Assembly (NCBI GenBank): GCA_021234155.1
Contig: JAJEKV010000057.1
Location: 4,867,821-4,931,820, forward strand
Direction: 5' to 3'
DNA length: 64,000 nucleotides
DNA from: Isoetes taiwanensis
Taxonomy: Eukaryota > Streptophyta > Lycopodiopsida > Isoetales > Isoetaceae
Position numbers and translations under genes: made by a program. The notes beneath the pieces were generated by a model that had not been told where the DNA came from, did not search any database, and saw only the letters and a program-made list of their open reading frames with translations. Positions 1-10,627 of this stretch are shown here, piece by piece (positions within the stretch are counted from its first letter, which is position 1; each line of letters starts with the position of its first letter).

Positions 1-670
1 AACTCCCCTTTGTTCAAATTCAGTTCTTATCATTTGAACAGCATGTTCTTTTGACCTTGCAACATTTCTTATCAAGGTAGACAATTGACTGTTGTGAGAC
101 ACTGACCTAGCCAACGACAAAATCTGATAGTGTTCATTCAAAATGATTCCCCATCAAGATCAGCTATAATGGAATCAAACTTCTAAGAATTCTGTCAAAT
201 TGTCTTTTTCATATAGCTTTAGTTTCCTAAGTTGCTTTTCCAAAACATCAATCTGAGAAGACGTTTTAATCTCATATTGATTCACCATATATTTCCACAT
301 ATCTTTAGGATTCATACCTCTTAACTTGAGTTTGATAGCAAAGACCTACTTTGCTTGTAATAATTGCTTGAGCCTCCATTATCTTCAATTTTTTCTCATT
401 GGACCCTGCAATTATTTTTGATGCAACAAGAAAGCCACTTTACCTCCATCACCGCAGTGATTTTTTTCAGCAGCTTGAGCTTTTCAGCCCTTCAAAGACT
501 TGAACTTCCAGAATCTACCACTGTGTTAGCATTTCCTTCCTCAATGAGATACCAAAGATTTTCAAACTCCAGCAACCGCCTAATCCCATGTTTCCAAACT
601 TGAAAACCTCAGGTCTCCTTTTAAATACTTCAATAGAAGTCAACGTGTTAGCTCCAAATCTTGTTGACAT
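1..670 (-). pseudogene. Ty1/copia gag, partial, array copy 1
   Basis: This is the N-terminal part of the copia Gag found complete at 10617-12389, and it runs off the left edge of the window. The start codon reads at 670 on the minus strand, just inside a damaged primer-binding site (about 675-686). The frame is broken several times relative to the other copies: a short loss near 146-150, another near 180, and garbled CAG/CTG positions around 385-600. The breaks are mostly small indels of the kind expected from sequencing error in methylated DNA, so real decay and assembly error cannot be separated here. Confidence 0.8.
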
Positions 671-687
671 TGTTAGCTCGATACCAA

Positions 688-1225
688 TGAAGGGATTTTA
701 CAAGACTTACTTACTTACGAGAATCTTAGAATACACCGCCATATGGATACAAATTATATCCCGCTACAAGCATAACCCTTTCGAGCCCAAGCGCCGATCT
801 TAGTTCTCGATTCTCAAGTCCGCTTCTCCACACACACACAATGATACAATCGGCCGCTTAAAATTGATCACTCAGTTGGTGCTTCAGCTCGGCTAGGCAG
901 ACATACAGGAGTTTCCATTTTTATCCAATTACAATATCCCACAGGCGTAAACCAAGTCTCTGTACCATTGAAACCTAACTATGTTTCCAGATGTATAACT
1001 TCTCACGCGAACTTTATACCTGGAATTATGAATATAATTTGCCGTTAGCTTTATACCGCTTTAGAATTTGATTTAAAACACTTCAAAGACAAGCAGCGCC
1101 CCATGTCAGATTTTTGTACTTACCATCTGCATTCACTGCCACTGCTTCTCATGAATGCTTAACCCTACTCTCCTTTTGTTATTCGGAGATTTCAACTTCA
1201 AATATTATATGATTAATTTCCTTCA
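688..1225 (-). repeat. Copia 5' LTR, array copy 1
   Basis: This is the direct repeat matching 12408-12938, 24092-24634 and the 3' LTRs at 8491 and 20189. Read on the minus strand it starts TGAAGG and ends CCTTCA, the TG..CA form of an LTR with a 6-bp terminal inverted repeat. ATCCC follows at 1226-1230, the same 5 bases that flank the other end of the insertion in the complete copies, which marks the target-site duplication. Confidence 0.85.
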
Positions 1226-1230
1226 ATCCC

Positions 1231-3729
1231 ATCGATCTCTACCGTTGATCTACTTAACCTTAGGAACTCAAGAATTGATACATGCATATCTAGGAAAAGA
1301 ATTTAATCTTTATACATGCTCTAAGGTCCCAAATAAATTATTCTTGCCATTACTCAGCAAAACTTCACACACACCCAAAGCTTTAAAAATAATATTAACT
1401 TCAATCCCATATATAATAACAATAATAGTCAAGTTAATTGAACAAAGAATCCACATGCATCTACCCCCGCTTTTCCAAGCTTGGCTACTCTCGAGCGTCT
1501 TTCACCTCTCGCTACACCATTAACCACGGGGTTAGTCACACCGGACTAAGTGGGGATCGGGGATCTAGGTCACAGCTAGCATCAATAATCACAAAGCATT
1601 AACTTAGAACAATAATGTAGCCTTACCATAACCTCGCCCGCAAAACCAAGTAATCAATCCAAGTAATTAATCCAACAAGCACAATGCATAGTTATACCAA
1701 GCATAGCCATTGCAACTAGATTCCAACATTAAAACCACATATACAAAAGCCAAGCAACCAAAGCATCAACATTGCAACCAATATTCCTCTGGGTCAAAGC
1801 AAGATCAACTCCTATTGATCAAAGCCAAAGGACATAGAGGCGGGTAACCACGCAGTGTACACACCCATCCATGATGCGCCCAAAGATTGAGGACCACTTA
1901 GCGTGCATGACGCTGTACCATACGGCATCAACGCCCCATGTTCCAATAATAGCAATACATTCTTACTATGCAAAAACCGCGAGTCTAGACCATCGCACCT
2001 AGACTCCGGCCCCAGAGGTCTATATCAAAGAATTACACCATAGATAAATTCTTACAATTCATTAACATCGTAACACATGCCTTAACAAGCTCAACGCCAA
2101 TTACATTCCATAAGACACACTTTACGTAGCAAGAAAAGTCCAACCATAGCCTTAATAATGCAAATGCAATCATCACTACTAAATTAAAACCAAACTTCTA
2201 CATCTTTCAAAGATTCACTAACAACAAGGTCGCTAGCTATATTTAAGACTATAATAATGGTTTAATCTATAACATTAACTATCGTTATGCTTCCCTTACA
2301 AATCCTCTCCATACACAACACATGTGCTAGGTATTTTACCCTCTTTATATTAACTAATTCCAAAGGTTTTAAAATATAACTAGCTAGACAACTTATTAGG
2401 CTACCCATGTTATATTCATAAATAACTTATATCTATTAGCATCCCCTCCGTAACCTAGCCCTTAGTCTTAAACAAATACCTCGCCCAACTCCTTGTTCCA
2501 GCTAACCCTTCATATATTACTTTAACTCATAGCCTTAGCTTAATCTTTAGTCTTATTTTTACTACCTTACTAACAACTAACTGATTGTTAACATTTCATT
2601 TTTTTACCTAACCCTAACGTATTATGTGTCACGATTCCGCCTCGTAGTGGTTTGATATGGCCTCCAGGCCATCGAACCCATGCCAAATCTTCTTAAATCC
2701 AGTCGATTCTGGCTCCAACAGAGATTTCCAAGTCTAATCTTACTGTTTGTGGTCATAGGAATTGATTCTAACAGGTTTTCTTCTTGATAAAATTCAGACC
2801 GGGCCGATCGGATCCGCATCCGTGCCATTGATTCAGCTTGAAAGCCCATGAAACCTTCCGATTTTGCCATCTTAGGAAGTTTGATACAAATCAAGACAAT
2901 CACATGCAAAATCGCCCACTGGATCACTTTCTACTTGCCAAAAATCTGGAACCATTTGCCGCCAAATCTTGCCTCGATACCTCCCGATTACGGCTTCTTT
3001 GCACATTTCGGCCTTCCCAAGGCCTAAATCGACCCATTTTAGGGCGATTCTCATGCTTTCCGAGCATTCACATTCAATAGGATCATGCCGACGCTGCCCT
3101 GCTGCATGCAAGAGAATTCTGCTGTCCTTGCTTGTTCTTACTTCATCAATTTAGATTTTAATCCATTCTTCCAAATTCTAACCAATCTAAACCATTCCAG
3201 CTTCTTCTATCATAGATTACATCACACCTCTTACTATTACCATGACGGAAATTTCAGAAAAATATTAGGCCAAGGTTACCATGCAAACCCAATTATTTTA
3301 TTATTAAAGAAACACTATTCATGCCGTATGCGTTCATGTTAACAACCATGCTCATACAATCCAATTCTATTCCCGTGCTAGATACATAACCACAAATTTA
3401 AGCAAGCACATAAATGCTACACTAGAAAACCCTGTGTAAGTCTTGATCCCCACTCGAGTCCCGCTTTTGCTTCATCTCGACTCCAACACGCCTCCCAAAG
3501 TATCGCTCACACCCTCGCTCCTTCAACAATTGGACCGCAATCTATCGCCTTCCAAATGCTTCACTTTTGTACTTGTATTTATTATTAATCACTAGTATAT
3601 TTATCCGTATAATCTCTACATATACTTATATATATATACTCTACATGCATAATATTTCAATTATTACTCCTTTGCATCCTTAAATAAAAATAATTCCACA
3701 ATGTACCTCAAAATCCTAGGTCCGGCATG
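1231..3729 (-). repeat. Gypsy LTR body, array copy 1 (rest of copia-split LTR)
   Basis: This is about 2.5 kb of noncoding AT-rich sequence repeated at 12944-15442 and 24640-27142. In each copy it lies between the copia insertion and the outer LTR end, which on the minus strand begins TGTAACGGACC. Here that terminal pentamer reads GCATG on the plus strand instead of TTACA, one of many local differences. The small open frames inside it are not conserved between copies and are not genes. Confidence 0.8.
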
Positions 3730-3742
3730 ATCTCTCCTCCAA
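3730..3742 (-). other. Polypurine tract of gypsy copy 1
   Basis: The minus strand reads TTGGAGGAGAGA immediately before the 3' LTR, the purine run expected to prime plus-strand DNA synthesis. The same run is at 15443-15455. The rightmost LTR (ending 27142) is followed by different sequence, as expected at the outer end of the array. Confidence 0.65.
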
Positions 3743-3759
3743 AATTTCAACCCATGTCC

Positions 3760-3953
3760 TCATGGGCGCATCTCCGGAAACTCACGAAGAATCCAATTGG
3801 CATCTTCCCATGTGGCATCTTCTTCAGGACAACCCGCCCATTGAATCAAAAATCTCCGTATTGTTCGCCTCCTTAAGCGACGGGTTTCCTCTCGCGAGAA
3901 CGCTCGGGTGGGGTACGAAAGTTCTCCCCGCTACTAAATCATCGTCTTCCTCT
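3760..3953 (-). pseudogene. Gypsy C-terminal chromodomain, copy 1
   Basis: Before the stop at 3762-3760 the minus strand encodes FLIQWAGCPEEDATWED, then NWILREFPEM. This is the second half of a chromodomain, with the W..G....DATWE signature that in chromoviruses is thought to guide integration to particular chromatin. Upstream lies a short tandem duplication: two similar blocks of about 60 bp each encode DDL, a few residues, VP and an arginine-rich end. A frame break separates the domain from the integrase. The same arrangement is at 15474-15715. Confidence 0.75.
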
Positions 3954-5292
3954 CAAGAATCACGCTTGGTCTGGGGTACGTAAAGTTCTCCCAGCATTAA
4001 ATCATCGTCCCCAAAGATATGGGAACGATCAAAAACATACTTCCTCAAGTTACTCACATGGAAAACGTTATGTACTTTCAAGTGCGAGGGCAACTCCAAC
4101 CTATAAGCCACCTTGCCAATACGTTCCAAAATTTCATACGGACCCGCATACCTAGGGGCCCATTTACCTGCACTTTTAAATGCCAGTGAACTCTGCTTGG
4201 GATTAATCCTCAAGAACACATAATCCCCTTTTTGAAATTCAAGTGGTCTACGTCTCTTATTTGCATATTTCTTTTCTATTTTGTGCCACAAACCAAATTC
4301 CGCTAAGTCTCCTTAGTTGAGCATCCATGTCCTCCGCTACTTCATTAGCTGCTTCAACATTGCATTGAGGATCCCTCCAATTAAGAGGACAACGACACTC
4401 CTTACCATACATTGCCTCAAAAGGACTCATTTTAATGGAATCTTGATAAGTGTTATTGTATGCAAACTCGGCCAAATACAAATAGGAATCCCATACTTTC
4501 GGTTGACTAGGCACATACATTCTAAGCATATCCTCCAAGACTTGATTAACTCGCTCCACTTGGCCATCTGCTTGAGGACGATAAGATGTACTGGCATATA
4601 ACTTAGTCCCAATATTTTGAAACAACCCTTGCCAAAATTGGCTCATAAACTTTGTATTCCGATCTGATGAAATAGTGGCTGGCATCCCATGCAACCTAAA
4701 AAATCTCCTTAACAAATAACTTAGCAATATCCATTGCCGTAGCAGTAGTCTTCGTAGGCATAAAATGGGCCTGCTTGGTTAATCGGTCAACCACAACATA
4801 AATTGCATCATAACCTGAACGTGTCCGGGGAAGCTCAACAATGAAGTCCATAGAAATACTCTCCCACTTAGAAGATGGAATTACTAAAGGTTGTAATTCT
4901 CCAGGCTCCCTAAACCTTGATGCTTTTACTTTTTGACAAGATAAACACCTAGCCACATACTCCTTAACCATCCTTTTCTGTCCGGGCCAAAAGAAATTCT
5001 GGCGCATTTTCCTCAAAGTTTTGTGTACCCCTGGGTGGCCCGCTAAAGGACTATCATGTGCTTCATATAGCAATCGCAATCTCAACTCCTGATCATTAGG
5101 AATACACATACGACCATTATAATACAAAACTCCTTTGGACAATTCATACCTCGGAAAATCTTGGGGGTTCTCCAACACAGGTGCAAAATATGGATCATTC
5201 CTCAATTTGGTAAGAATATCTGCATCCCATTGCCCTTGTAGCACACTAATAGAGGTTAAAAATGACCTTCTAGACAAAGCATCAAGAATCAC
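3953..5292 (-). pseudogene. Gypsy integrase, copy 1
   Basis: Three overlapping open pieces (5292-4696, 4727-4257, 4291-3953) together make a full Ty3-type integrase. The N-terminal zinc-binding part has H..H (HPGVHKTLRKM) and CLSCQKVK. The catalytic core has D in SMDFIVELP, D in SSDRNTKF and E in DGQVERVNQ, the expected DDE triad. The C-terminal GPY/F module reads RYAGPYEILERIG followed by HNVFHVSNLRKYV. Two frameshifts, near 4700 and 4270, split it. It would insert the reverse-transcribed DNA into the nucleus. Confidence 0.85.
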
Positions 5293-5966
5293 ATTTTCTT
5301 TGCGGGTTGATATTCAATTTCAAAATCATACTCTTCCCTTAGTTGCATCCATCTCCTTTGCCTATTATTCAAATACGGTTGTTTTGCAAAATACTTCAAA
5401 TTTTGGTGGTCAGTCTTCAAAAAGAAACGACGACCCAATAAATAATGTCTCCATACCCTCAAGGCATGGATAATGGCCAACATTTCCAGATCATGCACTG
5501 GGTAATTTTGTTCAGCAAGAGACAACTTACGAGATATATAAGCACAAACTCGGCCATCCTGCAGCAAGACTCCTCCTATAGCTTTCCCAGAAGCATCAGT
5601 GACTACATGGAAAGGTATAATCATGTCTGGAATCCTTAAAACTGGTGCACTAATCAAAACATCCTTTAACTTTTGAAAACTTTCCTGACAACTATCAGTC
5701 CAATGCAAATCATTCTTCTTACCCAGCAAAGAAGTCAAAGGAGCCGCAATCTTTGCAAATTTAGGAACAAATTTGCGGTAATAACCCGCTAATCCCAAGA
5801 ATGATCTTACCTCCTTCACCGTCTTTGGTATGGGCCAATCCCTAACTGCCTCAACCTTAGAAGGATCTGGCTCTAATCCCTTTTCTGAAATAACATGCCC
5901 AAGGTATACCAATCTAGTTTGTGCAAAAGAACACTTAGATAGCTTACCATACAACCTTTCTTGCAT
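5289..5966 (-). pseudogene. Gypsy RNase H, copy 1
   Basis: The frame starts at the RT thumb (LGHVISEKGLEPDPSKV and the connection SFLGLAGYYRKFV), then shows the RNase H core: VTDASGKAIGGVLLQ, DLEMLAIIHALRVWRHYL and FLKTDHQNLKY carry the D, E and D of the active site. It ends at the linker to integrase, where the copy-2 reading GKENVIADALSRR is replaced by AKKM and a break. RNase H removes the RNA strand during reverse transcription. Confidence 0.85.
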
Positions 5967-6600
5967 TTAAAATAGCTAATGTCTGCTTTACATGTTCCAC
6001 ATGCTCCTCTAATGTCCTGGAATATACCAAAATGTCATCAAAGAAAACCAATATAAACTTATCCAGGAAAGATCGGAATATCTCATTCATTAGGCGCATA
6101 AAGGTGGCGGGAGCATTTGTCAACCCAAAGGGCATTACAACAAACTCGTAATGTCCGTAGCGTGTCCTAAATGCAGTCTTATAAATATCTATGTCCTTGA
6201 TCCGGATCTGATGATATCCAGATCGTAGATCAATTTTTGTGAAGTACTTAGCTTGTCCCAACTGGTCAAATAGCTCATCAACCCTAGGCAATGCATATCT
6301 ATTCTTCACTATAATCTGGTTAAGCATGCGGTAATCAATACACAACCTTAATGTCCCATCCTTCTTTTTAACAAACAAAACTGGTGCACCAAATGGAGAA
6401 ACACTCGGCCGTATAAACCCTTGTTCCAATAATTCCGCTAACTGTTTCTTCAATTCGGCCATCTCTAATGCATGAAATCTATATGGAGGCCTTGATGTGG
6501 GTTCAGCCCCAGGAACAAGTTCTATCTCATGGTCTACCATTCTATGTGGAGGCAATTCCGTTAATTCTTTAGGAAACACATCAGAAAACTCATCCAACAC
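5944..6600 (-). pseudogene. Gypsy reverse transcriptase, copy 1
   Basis: The RT palm and fingers are intact in one frame. Visible are the entry [18 protein letters not shown], the block [20 protein letters not shown], the catalytic D in [32 protein letters not shown], and the active-site pair in FFDDILVYS. The frame overlaps the RNase H frame at 5944-5966 by a shift, a likely sequencing or decay indel. In the living element this would be part of a single Gag-Pol polyprotein. Confidence 0.9.
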
Positions 6601-6632
6601 TTTCTGGATCTCAGGGGCAATAGGTTGTTCCC

Positions 6633-7110
6633 TCAGAGCTTTCTAGCATCCAAGAATGAATCTAACAACAATGCACATCCCATTCTTATGCAACCATTCT
6701 TAATTTGTTTCTTAAAACTTTTCCGGGACAAAGGTGTAACCACTAATGATGAAGGCAATCCTTCCAGCACATACTTATCTCCGTTAGGACTTTGACATGT
6801 AACTGTTTGCTCTCCGCAATCAATGCAAGCTTTATGTGGCCTCAACCATGACATTCCTAGAATAGCATCATACTTCCCTAGGCTCAATACTTCAAAACTA
6901 GTATGGGACTCAAGATCTCCTACTTGGAATTCAAGATTGTCTACCTTAGCATAAGAAGTCTTAATTTTGCCATCAACCAACTCCACATATCTAGGGTCTC
7001 GGCTAATCATGTTCAAATCTAGTTTCTTTGCTAGCCTTGGGGAAATAAAGCAATGTGTGCTACCACAATCAATAAGAAATAGAACAGGAACTCCATGAAT
7101 AATACGGAAC
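6633..7110 (-). pseudogene. Gypsy aspartic protease, copy 1
   Basis: A retropepsin-like domain. The active site LIDCGSTHCFIS falls just upstream of the longest open piece (near 7045-7085), and the C-terminal part reads YDAILGMSWLRPHKACIDC. The D-C-G-S/T variant of the usual D-S/T-G is common in plant gypsy elements. The frame is better preserved at 18481-18831. It would cleave the polyprotein. Confidence 0.8.
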
Positions 7111-7262
7111 TCGATGACCCGCGGCTTGGTTATCTACATTACCCGGGTCCACTGCGGCAAAGATACATGCACATTCTTTCCGCGGGGAGGACAAAGGTGA
7201 TTCGAAAGAGCAGCCCTAACTTCAACTGCGGGGTTAGCTTGTGCTATAATCTGTTATCTCCC

Positions 7263-8359
7263 CTAGCTTGTCCTCCGCCACCCCGTTATTATCCCAAAAC
7301 CTCCCATGACCACCACGGTTACCTCGGCCTCCGTTTCCTCTGCCTTGGCCCCGTCCATAAGTATCACTAGAATTCGACCTGGACCACTGGTTTGTTTGCC
7401 CTCCACGTTGAGAACATGCAGACGCAGGGCAAGACTATCCATCCACCTTCGGACAATCGTCCATAATGACCAACTTCTCTGCACCTAAAGCATCGATTCT
7501 CATTAATACACTTTTCCCTGGTTTCATCATTCAAAGGTGCATACATAGGTCGAGATCCTCGACTTTGACCGCCCTCCTGCATACTAACAGCCTGTGCAGC
7601 CATGCCACCCCTGCTAGGGAATCTACCTCTACTCGTAGATCCACCAGTCTGCCATGTGGAAGGAGCTTGTCTCTTCTTAGCATTCTCCAAGGTTGCTTTC
7701 TCAGCTAGGTCAGATTCACGATTCTTAGCAATTCGGAATACCTCCTCCAAATCCTTATAGAACACACCTGACATTGTGCTCTTAATATCAACCTGCAAAC
7801 CCTTCACAAATCGAGCGCAAAGCTTCTCCTTATCCTCAAAAGGACAATGATACTGCAACCTTCTGAACTTTTCATTTATATTACCCTTTGTCCCTTTCTC
7901 AGGTCGGTCCAAGAACTCATTCATCTTGTCTACTTTGTATCCGGAGGCATAAAGTGTCCTTCAAAAGCAGTCTTAAACTCTTGCCAAGTTGCCTGCCCTG
8001 CAACCTTATTTATGTCCCGCAAATAATTCTCCCACCATACTCTAGCAAATCCACCCAACATTGCCTGAGCTAATACAGCTTTGACAGAGTCTTCAGCATT
8101 AATGAGTTTAAAATAAAACTCAACCCCACGAAGCCATGAATCCGCATCATCCCCTGTAACATTTTCTCCAGTAAATACTTCTCTTTTAGTGTCCTTCAGC
8201 ACCTTCTCCACTGCCTTGTCAGCTGCTGTCTTTTGTTGCGAGGCACTCTGCTGCAACACTTGCTGGATAGCCTGCAAGATATCGGCTACATCAGGGGTTC
8301 CACTAGGCCCAGCTCCACCCACTGTCCGGCTCCTCACGGGATCCTCCTGGAGAACTCAT
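7263..8359 (-). pseudogene. Gypsy Gag, copy 1
   Basis: The Gag begins at the ATG ending at 8359 (MSSPGGS), 74 bp inside the PBS, and continues in broken frames. The retrotransposon-gag domain shows WWENYLRDINKV and EGHFMPPDTK, then FCPFEDKEKLCARFVKGL-like sequence, and a CCHC zinc knuckle beginning CFRCREVGHYGR. The C-terminal Gly/Arg-rich tail is garbled. A damaged stretch at 8325-8345 shifts the frame right after the start; copy 2 reads through it. Gag packages the element RNA in virus-like particles. Confidence 0.8.
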
Positions 8360-8432
8360 CTCTACAAGAATCTGAAATCATAGCAAATATCATCAATAAT
8401 CAAAAATCTCATAATCCACTAACCAGAACTTT

Positions 8433-8444
8433 GCTCTGATACCA
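8433..8444 (-). other. Gypsy primer-binding site, copy 1
   Basis: The minus strand reads TGGTATCAGAGC two bases after the LTR end (..GCCCGTCACA). This is the usual match to the 3' end of initiator methionine tRNA used by many plant LTR elements. The same site is at 20131-20142. Confidence 0.85.
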
Positions 8445-8490
8445 ACTGTGACGGGCCTGGCCAGTTAACCTCTCGGTAACTGGAGATCCC

Positions 8491-9014
8491 TGAAGGGATT
8501 TTACAAGACTTACTTACGAGAATCTTAGAATACACTGCTCATATGGATACAAATTATATCCGTTTACAGTTACAACCCTTCGAGAGCCCAAGCGCTCGAT
8601 CTTAGTTCTCGATTCTCAAGTCTGCTCCACACACACACAATGATACAATCTGCCGCTTAAAATTGATCACTCAGTCGGTGCTTCAGCTCGGCTAGGCGGA
8701 CATACAGGAGTTTCCATTTTTATCCAATTACAATATCCCACAGGCGTAAACCAAGTCTCTGTACCATTGAAACCTAACTATGTTTCCAGATGTATAACTT
8801 CTTTGAACTTTATCAATGGAATTATACGGTATTTGTTAGCTTTATACCGCTTTAGAATTTGATTTAAAACACTTCAAAGACAAGCAGCGCCCCATGTCAG
8901 ATTTTTGTACTTACCATCTGCATTCACTGCCACTGCTTCTCATGAATGCTTAACCCTACTCTCCTTTTGTTATTCGGAGATTTCAACTTCAAATATTACA
9001 TGATTAATTTCCTT
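8491..9014 (-). repeat. Copia 3' LTR, copy A, first bases missing
   Basis: It matches the 5' LTR at 12408-12938 over about 524 bp, but the minus-strand TG that should open the LTR is gone. The coding sequence ending YVDDNI joins directly to AAGGAAATT of the LTR. The same junction occurs at 20713, so the deletion predates the array duplication. Confidence 0.85.
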
Positions 9015-9587
9015 AATGTTATCATCAACATAAAGACCAATAATGCACCAATTTTGTTGATCTCCAAATGCATACAAATTCCCATCAAAATTCAACTTCT
9101 CAAATCCTTGTTTTTGCAAATAGTTATTCATGCAATTATACCATTCCTTGGTATTTGCTTTAAGCCATAAATGACTCTTTTTAACTTCCATACTTTCCCA
9201 TTTCCACTCTCAAAACCGGTGCCTTTTTTTAAATAAATTTCCTCTTCAAGTTTGGCATTCAAAAACGCTGTACTTACATCCATATGATGTATTTCAAGAT
9301 CATGAGAATTTGCTATGGCAAGTAACATTCTCAAACTATTTATCTTAACCAAAGGTGAAAAGGTTTCATCATAATCTCGTCCCCTTTTTTGAGTAAATCC
9401 TTGAGCTACAAGTCTAGCCTTAAATTTATCTGGCTTTCCTTCAATTCCTGGTTTAATTCTGAATACCCATCTGTTTCCAATGATATTTTTACCTGCAGGT
9501 CTATCAACTACCTCATATGTATCTGTTCTTTTAAAAGCTTTTATTTCTTCTTCCATAGCTGTCAACCACTGTTTAGCATATTTACCA
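9015..9587 (-). pseudogene. Copia reverse transcriptase, C-terminally truncated, copy A
   Basis: The copia RT reads WVFRIKPGIEGKPDKFKARL, VAQGFTQKRGRDYDETFSP, DVSTAFLNAKLEEEIYLK, then a frame break and GLYVDDNI, where it stops being RT and enters the LTR. The second aspartate pair (YVDD) is present, but the thumb, the connection and the whole RNase H are deleted. The stretch near 9145-9235 has small indels relative to 20840-20930, where YGLKQSPREWY is read correctly. Confidence 0.85.
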
Positions 9588-9617
9588 TTGACTGCCTCAA
9601 AGAAACTTTTTGGTAAT

Positions 9618-10627
9618 TCAAAGACTCTCCAAGCTCAACACATCAAATACACTATGGATTTCACCTACATGAGGCTGAAACCTTTTGCTTCTTCCTTCTT
9701 TATTTCTGCCATGATATTCCATTAACTCTTTATTTTCATCTTCCAACATTTGAGCCTCAGTTCTCCTTGGTTTTCTTTTTGGTTTGTCTGGAACATTTGT
9801 ATCTATGGGTTCATCCATGACTTCTTCCCTATGAATGACCTCCTCTTCTCTATGAGTGACCTCTTCATTTACCTTTTCTGTTTCACTTTCATAATCTGAA
9901 TCATCACTAAAACATTCCTCTACTTTTATCATTTCATCCTTTGAGTTCTCTTCCTGAATTTCAGTTTTAACTTCTGCTTTTTCTTCCAGAGGTTCAGTTT
10001 TAACAAATTCACATTTGTCTGAGTCATTTACCTTTGGAATCAACTTATAGAATTGTGTCTCATCAAATACTACATCCCTACTGATAACAACTTTTCTTTT
10101 TGCAGGATCAAAGAGCCTATAGGCTTTGGAGTTTTCATCATAACCTACCAAATATGTGATATATGCTCGGTTATCTAATTTTCTTCTCAGTTCTTCTGGT
10201 ACATGTGCAAATGCAAGACATCCATAAGCTCTTAAATTATCAAAGCAAGGCAACTTACCTGACCATAGCATATCGGAGCAGCTCCCATTTGTACTTTTGG
10301 TTGGCGGCAAGTTTTGAACATATCTTTGCAGGTTTTAGCTGCTTCATCCCGAATATAGTTTGGCGGACACGAATATTTCAACATGGGCCCGCGACAAAGA
10401 TTTAACAAAGTCCTATTCTTTCTTTCTGCTACTCCATTTTGCTGTGGAGAGAACCTGCATGTCAACTGCCTCTTAATTCCAAGTTTTCCACAAAAATCCT
10501 TGAACTCCTTTGACATATATTCACCACCTCGATCAGATCTCAAGCATTTTAGTTTTCTTCCTGTTTCAAGTTGTACTTCAGCAATGAATAGTTTCAAAGC
10601 ATCAAAGGCCTGATCTTTAGTTTTCAA
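9618..10627 (-). pseudogene. Copia integrase core and C-terminal part, copy A
   Basis: The piece 10627-10232 holds LRSDRGGEYMSKEFKDFC and SPQQNGVAERKNRTLLN, which carry the second D and the E of the integrase triad. The piece 10310-9618 continues with the C-terminal part (FDNLRAYGCLAFAHVPEEL, YLVGYDENSKAYRLFDP, KRKVVISRDVVFDE) and an acidic, KPRR-containing linker to RT. The break at 10300-10420 coincides with a cluster of CAG/CTG-site differences from copy B, where the frame is open. Confidence 0.85.

Larger units (their letters stand above)
3730..8446 (-). mobile_element. Ty3/gypsy chromovirus internal region, copy 1
   Basis: This is a complete gypsy internal region of 4717 bp in the order PBS, gag, protease, RT, RNase H, integrase, chromodomain, PPT on the minus strand. 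Order and chromodomain place it among plant chromoviruses. The long LTR and the initiator-Met-type PBS fit the Tekay/Del kind, but the clade is not proven. Reading frames are interrupted by several indels, and the second copy at 15443-20145 is interrupted at different places, so the two complement each other. Both have identical flanking LTRs split by copia. Confidence 0.9.

Noticed and set aside
8433-8444. TGGTATCAGAGC as a tRNA gene remnant
   Set aside because: Only 12 bases match a tRNA end, and it lies exactly at the LTR border, as a primer-binding site should.
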